A stretch of 64,000 bases of DNA from Lachnospiraceae bacterium. GTDB lineage: Bacteria; Bacillota; Clostridia; Lachnospirales; Lachnospiraceae. Of this stretch, positions 9,263 through 16,909 are shown in pieces. The stretch spans positions 137,324 to 201,323 of the forward strand of contig SVEQ01000006.1 of NCBI GenBank assembly GCA_015057325.1, in the 5' to 3' direction. The position numbers were made by a program, and so were the translations under genes. The notes beneath the pieces were generated by a model. It made no database searches. It saw only the letters and a program-made list of their open reading frames with translations, and was not told where the DNA came from. Numbering within the stretch: position 1 is the first letter of the stretch; every line of letters starts with the position of its first letter.

Positions 9263-10747
9263 ATGCAGAATGTACCTGAGGTAAAATTGGGAATTATTGC
9301 AGTGAGCAGAGATTGTTTCCCAATGAGTTTATCGGAGAGCAGAAAGAAAGAGGTTGTTGCAGCTTACAAGAAATCATACGGAGATATTTTTGAGTGTGAG
9401 ACTGTAGTTGAGAATGAGATTGATATGAGAAAGGCTCTTTCTGAAGTAAATGCAGCAGGCGTTAATGCACTTGTTGTATATCTTGGAAACTTTGGACCTG
9501 AGTCATGTGAGACATTACTTGTTAAGGAGTTTGCAGGACCTTCTATGGTAGTTGCTGCAGCGGAAGAGGCTGGCGACAGACTTCTTGATGACAGAGGAGA
9601 CGCATACTGCGGTATGTTAAATGCAAGCTACAACTTAAAGCTTCGTAATTTGAAGGCATACATACCTGAATATCCGGTTGGAACTGCTGATGAGGTTGCT
9701 GAAATGATCAGTGATTTTAGCACAATAGCCAAGGTTAAGATTGCACTTTCTGATCTTAAGATTATCGGTTTTGGACCAAGACCACAGGACTTCCTTGCAT
9801 GTAATGCACCGGTTAAACCGCTTTACAATCTTGGAATAGAAATTGAAGAGAACTCAGAGCTTGATTTGTTTGAAGCATTTAACAAGCATGAGGGTGATGC
9901 ACGTATCGCAGACGTTGTTGCGGATATGGCAAAGGAACTCGGAGACGGTAACAAGAAACCGGAAGTATTAGAGAAACTTGCACAGTACGAGCTTACGCTT
10001 CTTGATTGGATTGACGCTCATAAGGGTAGCAGAAGTCATGTTGTTATTGCCGGTAAATGCTGGCCTGCATTCCAGACACAGTTTGGTTTCGTTCCTTGCT
10101 ACGTTAACAGCCGTTTGGCATCACGCGGTATTCCTGTTTCGTGTGAGGTTGACATTTACGGTGCCTTAAGTGAGTATATCGGACAGCTTGTAAGTGATGA
10201 TGCAGTTACACTTCTTGATATTAACAATTCAGTACCTCGCGATATGTATGAGAGTGAAATCAAGGGCAAGTTCGATTATCCTTACACAATTAAGGACACA
10301 TTTATGGGCTTCCATTGTGGAAATACATGTACAACAAAGCTTGCATTCCATGAGATGAAGTACCAGAAGATTATGGCAAGAACACTTCCTAAGGAAGTTA
10401 CAAACGGAACACTTGAGGGTGACCTTATTCCGGGTCATGCAACCGTATACAGATTGCAGAGTACAGCCGACACCAAGCTTCGTGCTTACGTTGCAGAGGG
10501 CGAGATTCTTCCTGTAAGAACGAGATCATTTGGTTCAATCGGAATCTTTGCAATTCCTGAAATGGGACGTTTCTACAGACATGTGTTGATTGAGAAGAAT
10601 TATCCTCACCATGCTGCTATTACATTTCACCACAACGGAAGACTTCTTTATGAGGTATTTAAGTTCATCGGTGTTGAACTTGACGAGATAGATTACAACC
10701 AGCCAAAGGGAACTTTATACCCTTCTGAAAATCCGTTTGCTAACTAA
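9263..10747 (+). CDS. L-fucose/L-arabinose isomerase family protein
   Basis: 494 residues with the overall layout of fucose/arabinose isomerases: an N-terminal Rossmann-like region (LGIIAVSRDCF), a middle domain, and a C-terminal region with FMGFHCGNTC and HHAAITFHHNGR containing likely metal-binding His residues. TAAGGAGG precedes the ATG. In this context (GH3, aldolase) it probably interconverts an aldose and a ketose, but specificity is uncertain and members of this family have been misannotated. Next gene starts 70 bases downstream. Confidence 0.75.
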   Translation: MQNVPEVKLGIIAVSRDCFPMSLSESRKKEVVAAYKKSYGDIFECETVVENEIDMRKALSEVNAAGVNALVVYLGNFGPESCETLLVKEFAGPSMVVAAAEEAGDRLLDDRGDAYCGMLNASYNLKLRNLKAYIPEYPVGTADEVAEMISDFSTIAKVKIALSDLKIIGFGPRPQDFLACNAPVKPLYNLGIEIEENSELDLFEAFNKHEGDARIADVVADMAKELGDGNKKPEVLEKLAQYELTLLDWIDAHKGSRSHVVIAGKCWPAFQTQFGFVPCYVNSRLASRGIPVSCEVDIYGALSEYIGQLVSDDAVTLLDINNSVPRDMYESEIKGKFDYPYTIKDTFMGFHCGNTCTTKLAFHEMKYQKIMARTLPKEVTNGTLEGDLIPGHATVYRLQSTADTKLRAYVAEGEILPVRTRSFGSIGIFAIPEMGRFYRHVLIEKNYPHHAAITFHHNGRLLYEVFKFIGVELDEIDYNQPKGTLYPSENPFAN

Positions 10748-10816
10748 TTTTCCTGTTGCATATTAAAGGGTATGCGTGGTAAAATAAAGGATATTTTTGT
10801 TGTACAGGAGAATGGG

Positions 10817-12298
10817 ATGAAGATAGGATTTGATAATGACAAGTATTTGAAAATGCAATCAGAGCACATTAAGGAGAGAATCGGTAAGTTCGGCGGTAAG
10901 CTGTATCTTGAGTTTGGTGGTAAGTTGTTTGATGATTACCATGCGATGAGAGTTTTGCCGGGTTTTGCTGCGGACAGTAAGATTAACATGCTCGCGAAAA
11001 TCAAAGAGGATGTTGAGGTTGTTATTGTTATAAATGCAGGCGACATCGAGAAGAATAAGGTTCGTGGCGACCTTGGAATTACTTATGATATGGATGTGCT
11101 TCGTCTTATTGATGCTTTCAGAGGATACGGCCTTTTCATAGGAAGTGTTGTTCTTACAAGATTTGCCGGACAGGAGAGTGCGGTTAATTATCAGAAGAGA
11201 TTAGAGGCTCTTGGAATTAAAGTGTACAGACACTATTCAATTCCGGGATATCCAAGTAATGTTCCTCTTATATTAAGTGATGAGGGATATGGTAAGAATG
11301 AATATATAGAGACAAGTCATTCACTTGTTGTTGTAACAGCACCGGGACCGGGAAGCGGTAAGATGGCAGTTTGTCTTTCCCAGTTATACAATGAGCATAA
11401 ACGTGGTGTTGATGCGGGATATGCCAAGTTTGAGACATTTCCTATCTGGAATATACCACTTAATCATCCGGTTAACCTTGCTTATGAGGCAGCAACAGCA
11501 GACCTTAATGATGTTAACATGATTGATCCTTTCCACCTTGAAGCATACGGCGAGACAACTGTTAACTATAACAGAGATGTTGAAGTATTCCCTGTACTTA
11601 ACGGAATGTTTACCAAGATATACGGAGAGTCACCTTATAAGTCACCTACAGACATGGGTGTTAATATGGCAGGCTGCTGTATAGTAGATGATGATGCGGT
11701 AAGAGCTGCATCTAATCAGGAAATAATCAGAAGATATTTCACTGCTCAATGTGAACTTAGAAAAGGTAACGGCAGACAGGAAGAGATAGACAAGATTAAG
11801 CTTCTTATGGAGAAGAGCGGAATCGGTATCCAGGACAGAAAGGTTGTAAGTGCGGCTAATACTAAGGCAGAACTTACAGGAGAGCCTGCGGCAGCAATAG
11901 AACTTCCGGACGGAAGTATTGTTACAGGTAAGACTTCAGAACTTTTAGGTGCATCTTCTGCAATGCTTCTTAATTCTTTGAAGGTGCTTGCGGGTCTTGA
12001 TGACAGTGTTAAGCTTATTACACCGGAAATTATCGAACCTATTATGCAGTTAAAGACAGAGAATCTTGGAGGTAACAATCCAAGACTTCACATTGATGAG
12101 ATTCTTATTGCGCTTACAATATGTGCAAGAACAGATGAGAATACCAGACTTGCTCTTGACCAGCTTGATAAGTTAAAAGGTTGTGAGGTACATTCGTCAG
12201 TTATTCTTTCTAACGTTGATGAAAGCACATTTAAGAAATTGGGAGTTAATCTCACATGCTCGCCTGTATATCAGACGAACAAGTTGTTCCACAAATAA
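10817..12298 (+). CDS. DUF1846 family protein
   Basis: 493 residues from the ATG at 10817, which follows CAGGAG with good spacing; the ATG at 10772 would add 15 residues and has no spaced ribosome site. The sequence (MKIGFDNDKYLKMQSEHI, GKLYLEFGGKLFDDYHAMRVLPGF, VTAPGPGSGKMA) is the conserved DUF1846 family of low-GC Gram-positives; its biochemical function is not established as far as I know. A Gly-rich PGPGSGK loop suggests nucleotide or phosphate binding. It ends in a strong terminator, so it is the last gene of the carbohydrate-associated run. Confidence 0.85.
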   Translation: MKIGFDNDKYLKMQSEHIKERIGKFGGKLYLEFGGKLFDDYHAMRVLPGFAADSKINMLAKIKEDVEVVIVINAGDIEKNKVRGDLGITYDMDVLRLIDAFRGYGLFIGSVVLTRFAGQESAVNYQKRLEALGIKVYRHYSIPGYPSNVPLILSDEGYGKNEYIETSHSLVVVTAPGPGSGKMAVCLSQLYNEHKRGVDAGYAKFETFPIWNIPLNHPVNLAYEAATADLNDVNMIDPFHLEAYGETTVNYNRDVEVFPVLNGMFTKIYGESPYKSPTDMGVNMAGCCIVDDDAVRAASNQEIIRRYFTAQCELRKGNGRQEEIDKIKLLMEKSGIGIQDRKVVSAANTKAELTGEPAAAIELPDGSIVTGKTSELLGASSAMLLNSLKVLAGLDDSVKLITPEIIEPIMQLKTENLGGNNPRLHIDEILIALTICARTDENTRLALDQLDKLKGCEVHSSVILSNVDESTFKKLGVNLTCSPVYQTNKLFHK

Positions 12299-12308
12299 AA
12301 ATGCAATG

Positions 12309-12347
12309 CACCCGTTGGTATTATATATGCCGACGGGTGTTTTTTTT
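12309..12347 (+). terminator. Rho-independent terminator
   Basis: CACCCGTTGG at 12309-12318 pairs with CCGACGGGTG at 12330-12339 (one G-T pair), followed by eight T. It ends the DUF1846 transcript. Confidence 0.92.
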
Positions 12348-12363
12348 GTTTTCTTGCTATAGG

Positions 12364-12396
12364 TAAAGGTTATCGCCAGTCATACCTTTATGGTAT
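12364..12396. promoter_or_regulatory. Inverted repeats upstream of metN
   Basis: TAAAGGT (12364-12370) pairs with ACCTTTA (12384-12390), and an overlapping ATACC/GGTAT pair covers 12382-12396. They lie 80-115 bases before metN, where an operator for methionine control could sit. I looked for an S-box (SAM riboswitch) core and did not find it. Confidence 0.35.
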
Positions 12397-12478
12397 TTCA
12401 CAAAACTAGAATCAGGTGCTATTATAAAACCTGCCAAGGCAAGAAAGCGTACCTATAAAAAAGAGGAAGGGGAGAAAC

Positions 12479-13510
12479 ATGTCAGAGATAGTACTTGATA
12501 ATATTTCAAAATCATTTACTTCCAAAGACGGACAGGTAGATGCGCTCAAAAATGTAAGCTTACAAATTGAAAAGGGAGAGATATACGGAGTAATCGGTAT
12601 GTCGGGAGCAGGTAAGAGTACATTAGTGCGATGTATTAACTTTTTGGAAAAACCCGATGAGGGAAAAGTTCTTATCGAGGGAAAGTCGTTGGAGGATTTT
12701 TCAAAGAAGGAACTTCAAAAACAGAGAGAAAGCATAGGAATGATATTCCAGCATTTCAATCTGTTGATGCAGAAGACGGTTCTTGAAAATGTCTGTTTTC
12801 CACTTTACATTCAGAAGGTAGGAAAGAAACAGGCGAGAGCAAAAGCCGAGGAGCTGCTTGAACTGGTGGGATTAAGCGATAAGAAAAAAGCATATCCCGC
12901 ACAACTTTCAGGAGGACAGAAACAAAGAGTTGCCATAGCAAGAGCACTCGCATCTGATCCCAAAATACTATTGTGTGATGAGGCTACAAGCGCATTAGAC
13001 CCTCAGACCACATTATCAATTTTGGAACTTTTAGAGGATATTAATAAGAAGTTTGGAATTACAATCGTAATAATAACTCACCAGATGTCGGTGGTAAGAA
13101 AGATTTGTAATCGTGTAGCCATTATGGAAAATGGTAACCTTGCAGAGACAGGAATTGTCAGCGAAGTATTTTCACATCCAAAGACAGACGTTGCAAAGCG
13201 TCTAATCAGACAAGACGTTGACAATGAAACCGATGAGGAAACGCTTGCGAGAGAGCAGATAAAAAATGGTGAGATTATAAGAATAACATTTTCGGAGAAC
13301 TCGGCATTTGAGCCGGTCATAGCAAACCTTGTGTTAACCTTCAAAGAACCCGTCAATATCTTAAGAGCATCAACAAAAAATGTTGGTGGTGTTGCAAAGG
13401 GAGATATGATTTTGGAGTTTGCAAAGGATAGCAAGAACAGCGAGGCTATGAAGAAATATCTCTTAGAACATGACATTGAGATAGAAGAAAATGTTAAGGA
13501 GGTGATCTAG
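12479..13510 (+). CDS. metN: Methionine ABC importer ATP-binding protein
   Basis: 343 residues, normal for MetN. Walker A GMSGAGKST at 40-48, Q-loop in MIFQHFNLL, signature [16 protein letters not shown], Walker B LLCDEATSALDP. Beyond residue ~260 is the NIL domain (residues 265-340) that binds methionine and inhibits transport when the cell is replete. AGGGGAG lies before the ATG. It powers uptake of D/L-methionine through MetI, with MetQ as binding protein; the three genes follow one another closely. Confidence 0.94.
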   Translation: MSEIVLDNISKSFTSKDGQVDALKNVSLQIEKGEIYGVIGMSGAGKSTLVRCINFLEKPDEGKVLIEGKSLEDFSKKELQKQRESIGMIFQHFNLLMQKTVLENVCFPLYIQKVGKKQARAKAEELLELVGLSDKKKAYPAQLSGGQKQRVAIARALASDPKILLCDEATSALDPQTTLSILELLEDINKKFGITIVIITHQMSVVRKICNRVAIMENGNLAETGIVSEVFSHPKTDVAKRLIRQDVDNETDEETLAREQIKNGEIIRITFSENSAFEPVIANLVLTFKEPVNILRASTKNVGGVAKGDMILEFAKDSKNSEAMKKYLLEHDIEIEENVKEVI

Positions 13511-13511
13511 T

Positions 13512-14171
13512 ATGTGGACACCTGAAATAACACAAATGATTATCAAAGGAGTGGGTGAGACACTTTACATGACTTTGTTATCAACCGCTTTGGGTTATCT
13601 GTTTGGTCTTCCTATGGGAGTATTGCTGGCTGTTACGGATAAAGACGGATTGTCACCCAATCCGGTTATATATAAGATATTTGATTTTATTGCAAATATA
13701 GTGCGAAGTATTCCGTTTTTGATTTTGTTAATACTTATAATACCTCTTACAAGATTACTTGTCGGTAAGAGTACAGGTTCAACAGCAACGGTAGTTCCGC
13801 TTGTAGCGGCTGCTGTACCATTTATCGCACGAATGGTTGAATCATCGCTTAAGGAAGTGGATTACGGAGTGATTGAAGCTGCACGTTCAATGGGAGCAGG
13901 CAACTTCAGAATAATAACCAAAGTGATGCTTGTTGAGGCGAGAACGTCGCTGATTACAGGAGTCACAATAGCTACGGGAACTATACTTGGTTACTCGGCA
14001 ATGGCAGGAACTGTCGGCGGAGGCGGTTTGGGAGATATCGCAATTCGTTACGGTTATTACAGATACCAGTCAGATATTATGATTGTAACTGTAGTGTTGC
14101 TCGTATTGCTGGTACAGGTATTCCAAACAGTCGGAATGTATTTTGCATCGAGACTGGATAAAAGAAAATAA
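13512..14171 (+). CDS. metI: Methionine ABC importer permease
   Basis: 219 residues with five to six membrane segments and the EAA loop (VDYGVIEAARSMGAGNFRI) that contacts MetN. Starts 1 base after metN, with AAGGAGGTGAT inside the metN end, so coupled translation is expected. The MetI dimer forms the pore. Confidence 0.93.
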   Translation: MWTPEITQMIIKGVGETLYMTLLSTALGYLFGLPMGVLLAVTDKDGLSPNPVIYKIFDFIANIVRSIPFLILLILIIPLTRLLVGKSTGSTATVVPLVAAAVPFIARMVESSLKEVDYGVIEAARSMGAGNFRIITKVMLVEARTSLITGVTIATGTILGYSAMAGTVGGGGLGDIAIRYGYYRYQSDIMIVTVVLLVLLVQVFQTVGMYFASRLDKRK

Positions 14172-14196
14172 AAAAAGTGAAAGTGAGGAAGAAATT

Positions 14197-15081
14197 ATGA
14201 AAAAGAGATTATTATCGTTATTAACAGCAGGTGTTTTAACAGCAGCGGTGCTTACAGGATGCGGAGCAAAAGAGGAAGCAGCAACAGAGGCTGCAACACA
14301 GGCAGAGCAGGAAACAGAGGCAGAGGCAACAGAAGAGGCTAAGACAGAGAATGAAGTTATCAAGATTGCAGCTTCACCTACACCACATGCAGAGATATTA
14401 AACGAGGCTAAAAAGCTTCTTGCAGACAAGGGTTATGATTTGGAGATCACAGAGTTTGAAGATTATGTACAGCCTAATGAGGTTGTTGAGGCAGGCGAGT
14501 ATGACGCTAACTACTTCCAGCATATTCCATACCTTGACAGTTTCAATGAGGAAAAGGGAACTCACCTTGTAAATGCAGGTGGAATCCACTATGAGCCATT
14601 CGGTATTTATCCGGGAACAAAGACTTCTCTTGACGATATTGCAGATGGTGATTCAATTGCAGTTCCTAATGATACAACTAACGAGGCAAGAGCACTTCTC
14701 TTACTTCAGGACAACGGAATCATCAAGTTAAAGGATGGCGCAGGTCTTACAGCAACTGTAACAGATATCGAGGAGAATCCTCATAACATCGAGATCGTTG
14801 AGCTTGAGGCTGCACAGGTGGCACGTGTTGTATCTGAGAATGCATTCGTAGTATTAAACGGTAACTATGCATTAGAGGCAGGTTTCTCTGTTGGTAAGGA
14901 TGCACTTGCATATGAGAAGAATGATTCAGAAGCTGCAAAGACATATGTTAATGTTATTGCTGTTAAGGAAGGCAATGAGAATAATGAGGGCATCAAGGCA
15001 TTGGTAGAAGTACTTAAGTCTGATGAGATTAAGAACTTTATTACAAGCACTTATGATGGAGCAGTTGTTCCTTTCGAATAA
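14197..15081 (+). CDS. metQ: Methionine-binding lipoprotein
   Basis: 294 residues from the ATG at 14197, which has GAGGAAG upstream; the earlier start at 14143 overlaps metI and lacks a ribosome site. It has a lipoprotein signal peptide with lipobox LTGC (Cys22), a Glu/Thr-rich linker, then a NlpA/MetQ periplasmic-binding-type domain (NEVIKIAASPTPHAEIL, DYDANYFQH-like QHIPYL). Anchored outside the membrane, it delivers methionine to MetNI. Confidence 0.93.
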   Translation: MKKRLLSLLTAGVLTAAVLTGCGAKEEAATEAATQAEQETEAEATEEAKTENEVIKIAASPTPHAEILNEAKKLLADKGYDLEITEFEDYVQPNEVVEAGEYDANYFQHIPYLDSFNEEKGTHLVNAGGIHYEPFGIYPGTKTSLDDIADGDSIAVPNDTTNEARALLLLQDNGIIKLKDGAGLTATVTDIEENPHNIEIVELEAAQVARVVSENAFVVLNGNYALEAGFSVGKDALAYEKNDSEAAKTYVNVIAVKEGNENNEGIKALVEVLKSDEIKNFITSTYDGAVVPFE

Positions 15082-15140
15082 TTCGTTTTATGAGAATAAT
15101 GTATGTTTTTTGAATAATCGTGTTGTGTGTAAATAGATTA

Positions 15141-15166
15141 AGCGGGTCGCAAGACCCGCTTTTATT
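15141..15166 (+). terminator. Rho-independent terminator after metQ
   Basis: AGCGGGTC at 15141-15148 pairs with GACCCGCT at 15153-15160 around a GCAA tetraloop, with T-rich sequence following on the plus strand. It overlaps the stop of the oppositely oriented regulator gene and could work for both. Confidence 0.88.
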
Positions 15167-15467
15167 TGAATTCTTTAATTATATCATTGAGTATTTTCTT
15201 CTGTTCTTTTGTAAGTGTAACCCACTTGTTAAAGAACTCTAACTGCTCATCATTAAGATGAACGGTGGATGTTTCGTCTTGGAAAAATTGAGAAAGCGTT
15301 ATACCAAACGCCTTACATATTGCTTCGAGTGTCGGGATAGAAGGAGTAGTGTTTCTTGTATGTAAATTTGACAATGTAGATGTCGATAAGCCGGACTTAG
15401 CCGAAAGCTTATATGAAGACCAATTATGTTCTTTCATTAATTCATCTATTTTTTGAACTACATCCAT
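15162..15467 (-). CDS. XRE-family transcriptional regulator
   Basis: 101 residues from the ATG at 15467, which has GGAGGAAG at ideal distance; the ATG at 15494 would place that ribosome site inside the coding region. The N-terminal 65 residues are a Cro/CI helix-turn-helix (YKLSAKSGLSTSTLSNL...TPSIPTLEAICKAFGI). The short C-terminal helix region is typical of Lachnospiraceae XRE proteins. Target unknown; a palindrome in the divergent promoter region at 15554-15569 is a candidate site for it. Confidence 0.88.
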   Translation of the reverse strand: MDVVQKIDELMKEHNWSSYKLSAKSGLSTSTLSNLHTRNTTPSIPTLEAICKAFGITLSQFFQDETSTVHLNDEQLEFFNKWVTLTKEQKKILNDIIKEFK

Positions 15468-15553
15468 GACCTCTTCCTCCGATTGTTTACTCATTTATAA
15501 TCATTCTAATATTCTTTTGAGATATATAGTAGTGCTAATACGTAATATAAATA

Positions 15554-15569
15554 ATACTCAAATGAGTAT
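15554..15569. promoter_or_regulatory. Palindrome between XRE gene and dehydrogenase
   Basis: ATACTCA and TGAGTAT form two perfect 7-base half-sites separated by AA. It lies 87 bases upstream of the XRE start and about 40 bases upstream of the dehydrogenase -35 box, as expected for an operator of a small HTH regulator. Confidence 0.45.
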
Positions 15570-15606
15570 GTATATATGACAACTACAAGTTAACATTTTC
15601 TTTGGG

Positions 15607-15635
15607 TTGTGCCTGCTTTTGGAGGGTGGTATAAT
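15607..15635 (+). promoter_or_regulatory. Sigma-A-type promoter of the dehydrogenase gene
   Basis: TTGTGC at 15607-15612, a 17-base spacer and a perfect TATAAT at 15630-15635, about 100 bases before the coding start. Confidence 0.65.
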
Positions 15636-15734
15636 ATGAACACTTAACGATTTAGATGAAGTGGGGAAGCGTTTAGTGAAAAAAACCGTTGAGGTTAATA
15701 CTTTATTATTTTTAAGAATGTGAGGTTTATGCAT

Positions 15735-16691
15735 ATGAAAGCAGTTTTGCTTGAGGCGGATGCGGTCAATCATAACGATTTGTCGTGGGAACCGCTTACA
15801 GATGTAATAGAAACAGAGATTTTTTCTAACACAACTGAGGACGACAAATACGAGCACATAGGGGATGCAGAGGTTGTGTTTCTTAATAAGATAAAAATGG
15901 ATGAGGAAGCATTTTCAAAGTGTCCTAATCTTAAGTACATAGGCGTGTGTGCGACAGGCTACAATGTAATTGATTTAGATGCGGCAAGAAGGCATGGGGT
16001 TACGGTTACAAATGTTCCTGCATACAGCACAGAGTCGGTTGCACAGCTTACATGGGGACTTATTCTTGAGTCGGTATGCCACATAAGCATGCATAACGAA
16101 AGTGTTCACAAAGGAGATTGGGTAAAGTCAGAGATATTCTGCTATTGGTTAGCGCCTGTAACAGAACTTTCCGGCAAGACTTTAGGAGTAGTTGGTTACG
16201 GAAATATTGGAAGAAGAGTGTGTGATGTTGCAAAAGCATTTGGAATGAAGGTGCTTGTGCATACAGCACATCCTAATAAGTATGCGAATGAATCGGGTAT
16301 AGAGTTTGTTAATCTTGATACGCTGTTTAAGGAGTCGGATATCGTATCGCTTCATTGTCCTCTTACAAAAGAGACCGAGTGTATCATCAATAAAGAAAAT
16401 ATTACTCAGATGAAAGATGGTGTAATCATTATAAATGTTAGCCGTGGTGGTCTTGTGAATGAGAGGGACCTTGCAGATGCACTTGAAAGTGGCAAGGTGT
16501 CTGCAGCAGGAGTGGATGTTGTTTCGGTTGAGCCGATGAGTGTTGACAATCCGCTTCTTACTGCACCTAACATTACAATTACACCTCACATGGCATGGGC
16601 AAGTGTAGATGCAAGAAAGCGACTTGTAGATGTTGTTGCAGGCAATTTCAAGGCATATCTTGAAGGCAGAAAAGAGAATGTGGTGAGTTAG
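15735..16691 (+). CDS. D-2-hydroxyacid dehydrogenase, NAD-dependent
   Basis: 318 residues from the ATG at 15735 (TGTGAGG nine bases upstream; ATG 15729 and GTG 15720 are in frame but less well placed). NAD-binding GYGNIGRR near residue 150, the substrate-binding Arg in INVSRGGLVNE, the catalytic Glu near DVVSVEP and the His in TPHMAW are all present. Family members reduce 2-keto acids or hydroxypyruvate (glycerate dehydrogenase branch) in the cytoplasm. Monocistronic. Its terminator appears to have been split by the inserted element that starts at 16729. Confidence 0.88.
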   Translation: MKAVLLEADAVNHNDLSWEPLTDVIETEIFSNTTEDDKYEHIGDAEVVFLNKIKMDEEAFSKCPNLKYIGVCATGYNVIDLDAARRHGVTVTNVPAYSTESVAQLTWGLILESVCHISMHNESVHKGDWVKSEIFCYWLAPVTELSGKTLGVVGYGNIGRRVCDVAKAFGMKVLVHTAHPNKYANESGIEFVNLDTLFKESDIVSLHCPLTKETECIINKENITQMKDGVIIINVSRGGLVNERDLADALESGKVSAAGVDVVSVEPMSVDNPLLTAPNITITPHMAWASVDARKRLVDVVAGNFKAYLEGRKENVVS

Positions 16692-16701
16692 TTTATTTAA
16701 A

Positions 16702-16728
16702 AATAATCCCGGCAAATATCATTTTAAT
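16702..16728. repeat. Left copy of a 27-bp flanking duplication
   Basis: The first 24 bases (16702-16725) are identical to 22047-22070 and the next three differ at one position (AAT versus GAT). This copy has only the left arm and part of the loop of the terminator that is complete at 22050-22088. The IS-like end begins immediately after it, at GAG 16729-16731. Confidence 0.8.
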
Positions 16729-16860
16729 GAGCGTGTGAAAGTTTTTCTGTAAATGAGATATCCTAAGATAATTAACAAGCTGGATAATGGCAAAATCCAT
16801 TGTTCAGCTTGTTTTGACTATATGTAATCCCGTTGCTTTTGTCAAGAATTATGTTATAAT
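16729..16860 (+). repeat. IS-end/hairpin/promoter module, copy 1
   Basis: Begins with an IS256-like end, followed by GAGATATCCTAAGATAA, then a hairpin AACAAGCTG (16774-16782) / CAGCTTGTT (16805-16813) with inner ATGG/CCAT and a T run as in an intrinsic terminator, then a promoter: TTGCTT 16833-16838, 16-base spacer, TATAAT 16855-16860. The promoter points at the HD-GYP gene. Copies 2 and 3 at 19499 and 20352 have the same parts with different but still complementary hairpin arms. Confidence 0.75.
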
Positions 16861-16909
16861 ATATATTATATTGCAGGATAACGCACAACGGAAATAGGAT
16901 ATTACAAAT

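Noticed and set aside
12340-12479. SAM riboswitch before metNIQ
   Set aside because: Methionine genes often have one, but I found no S-box core motifs or P1-P4 arrangement; only two short inverted repeats are present.
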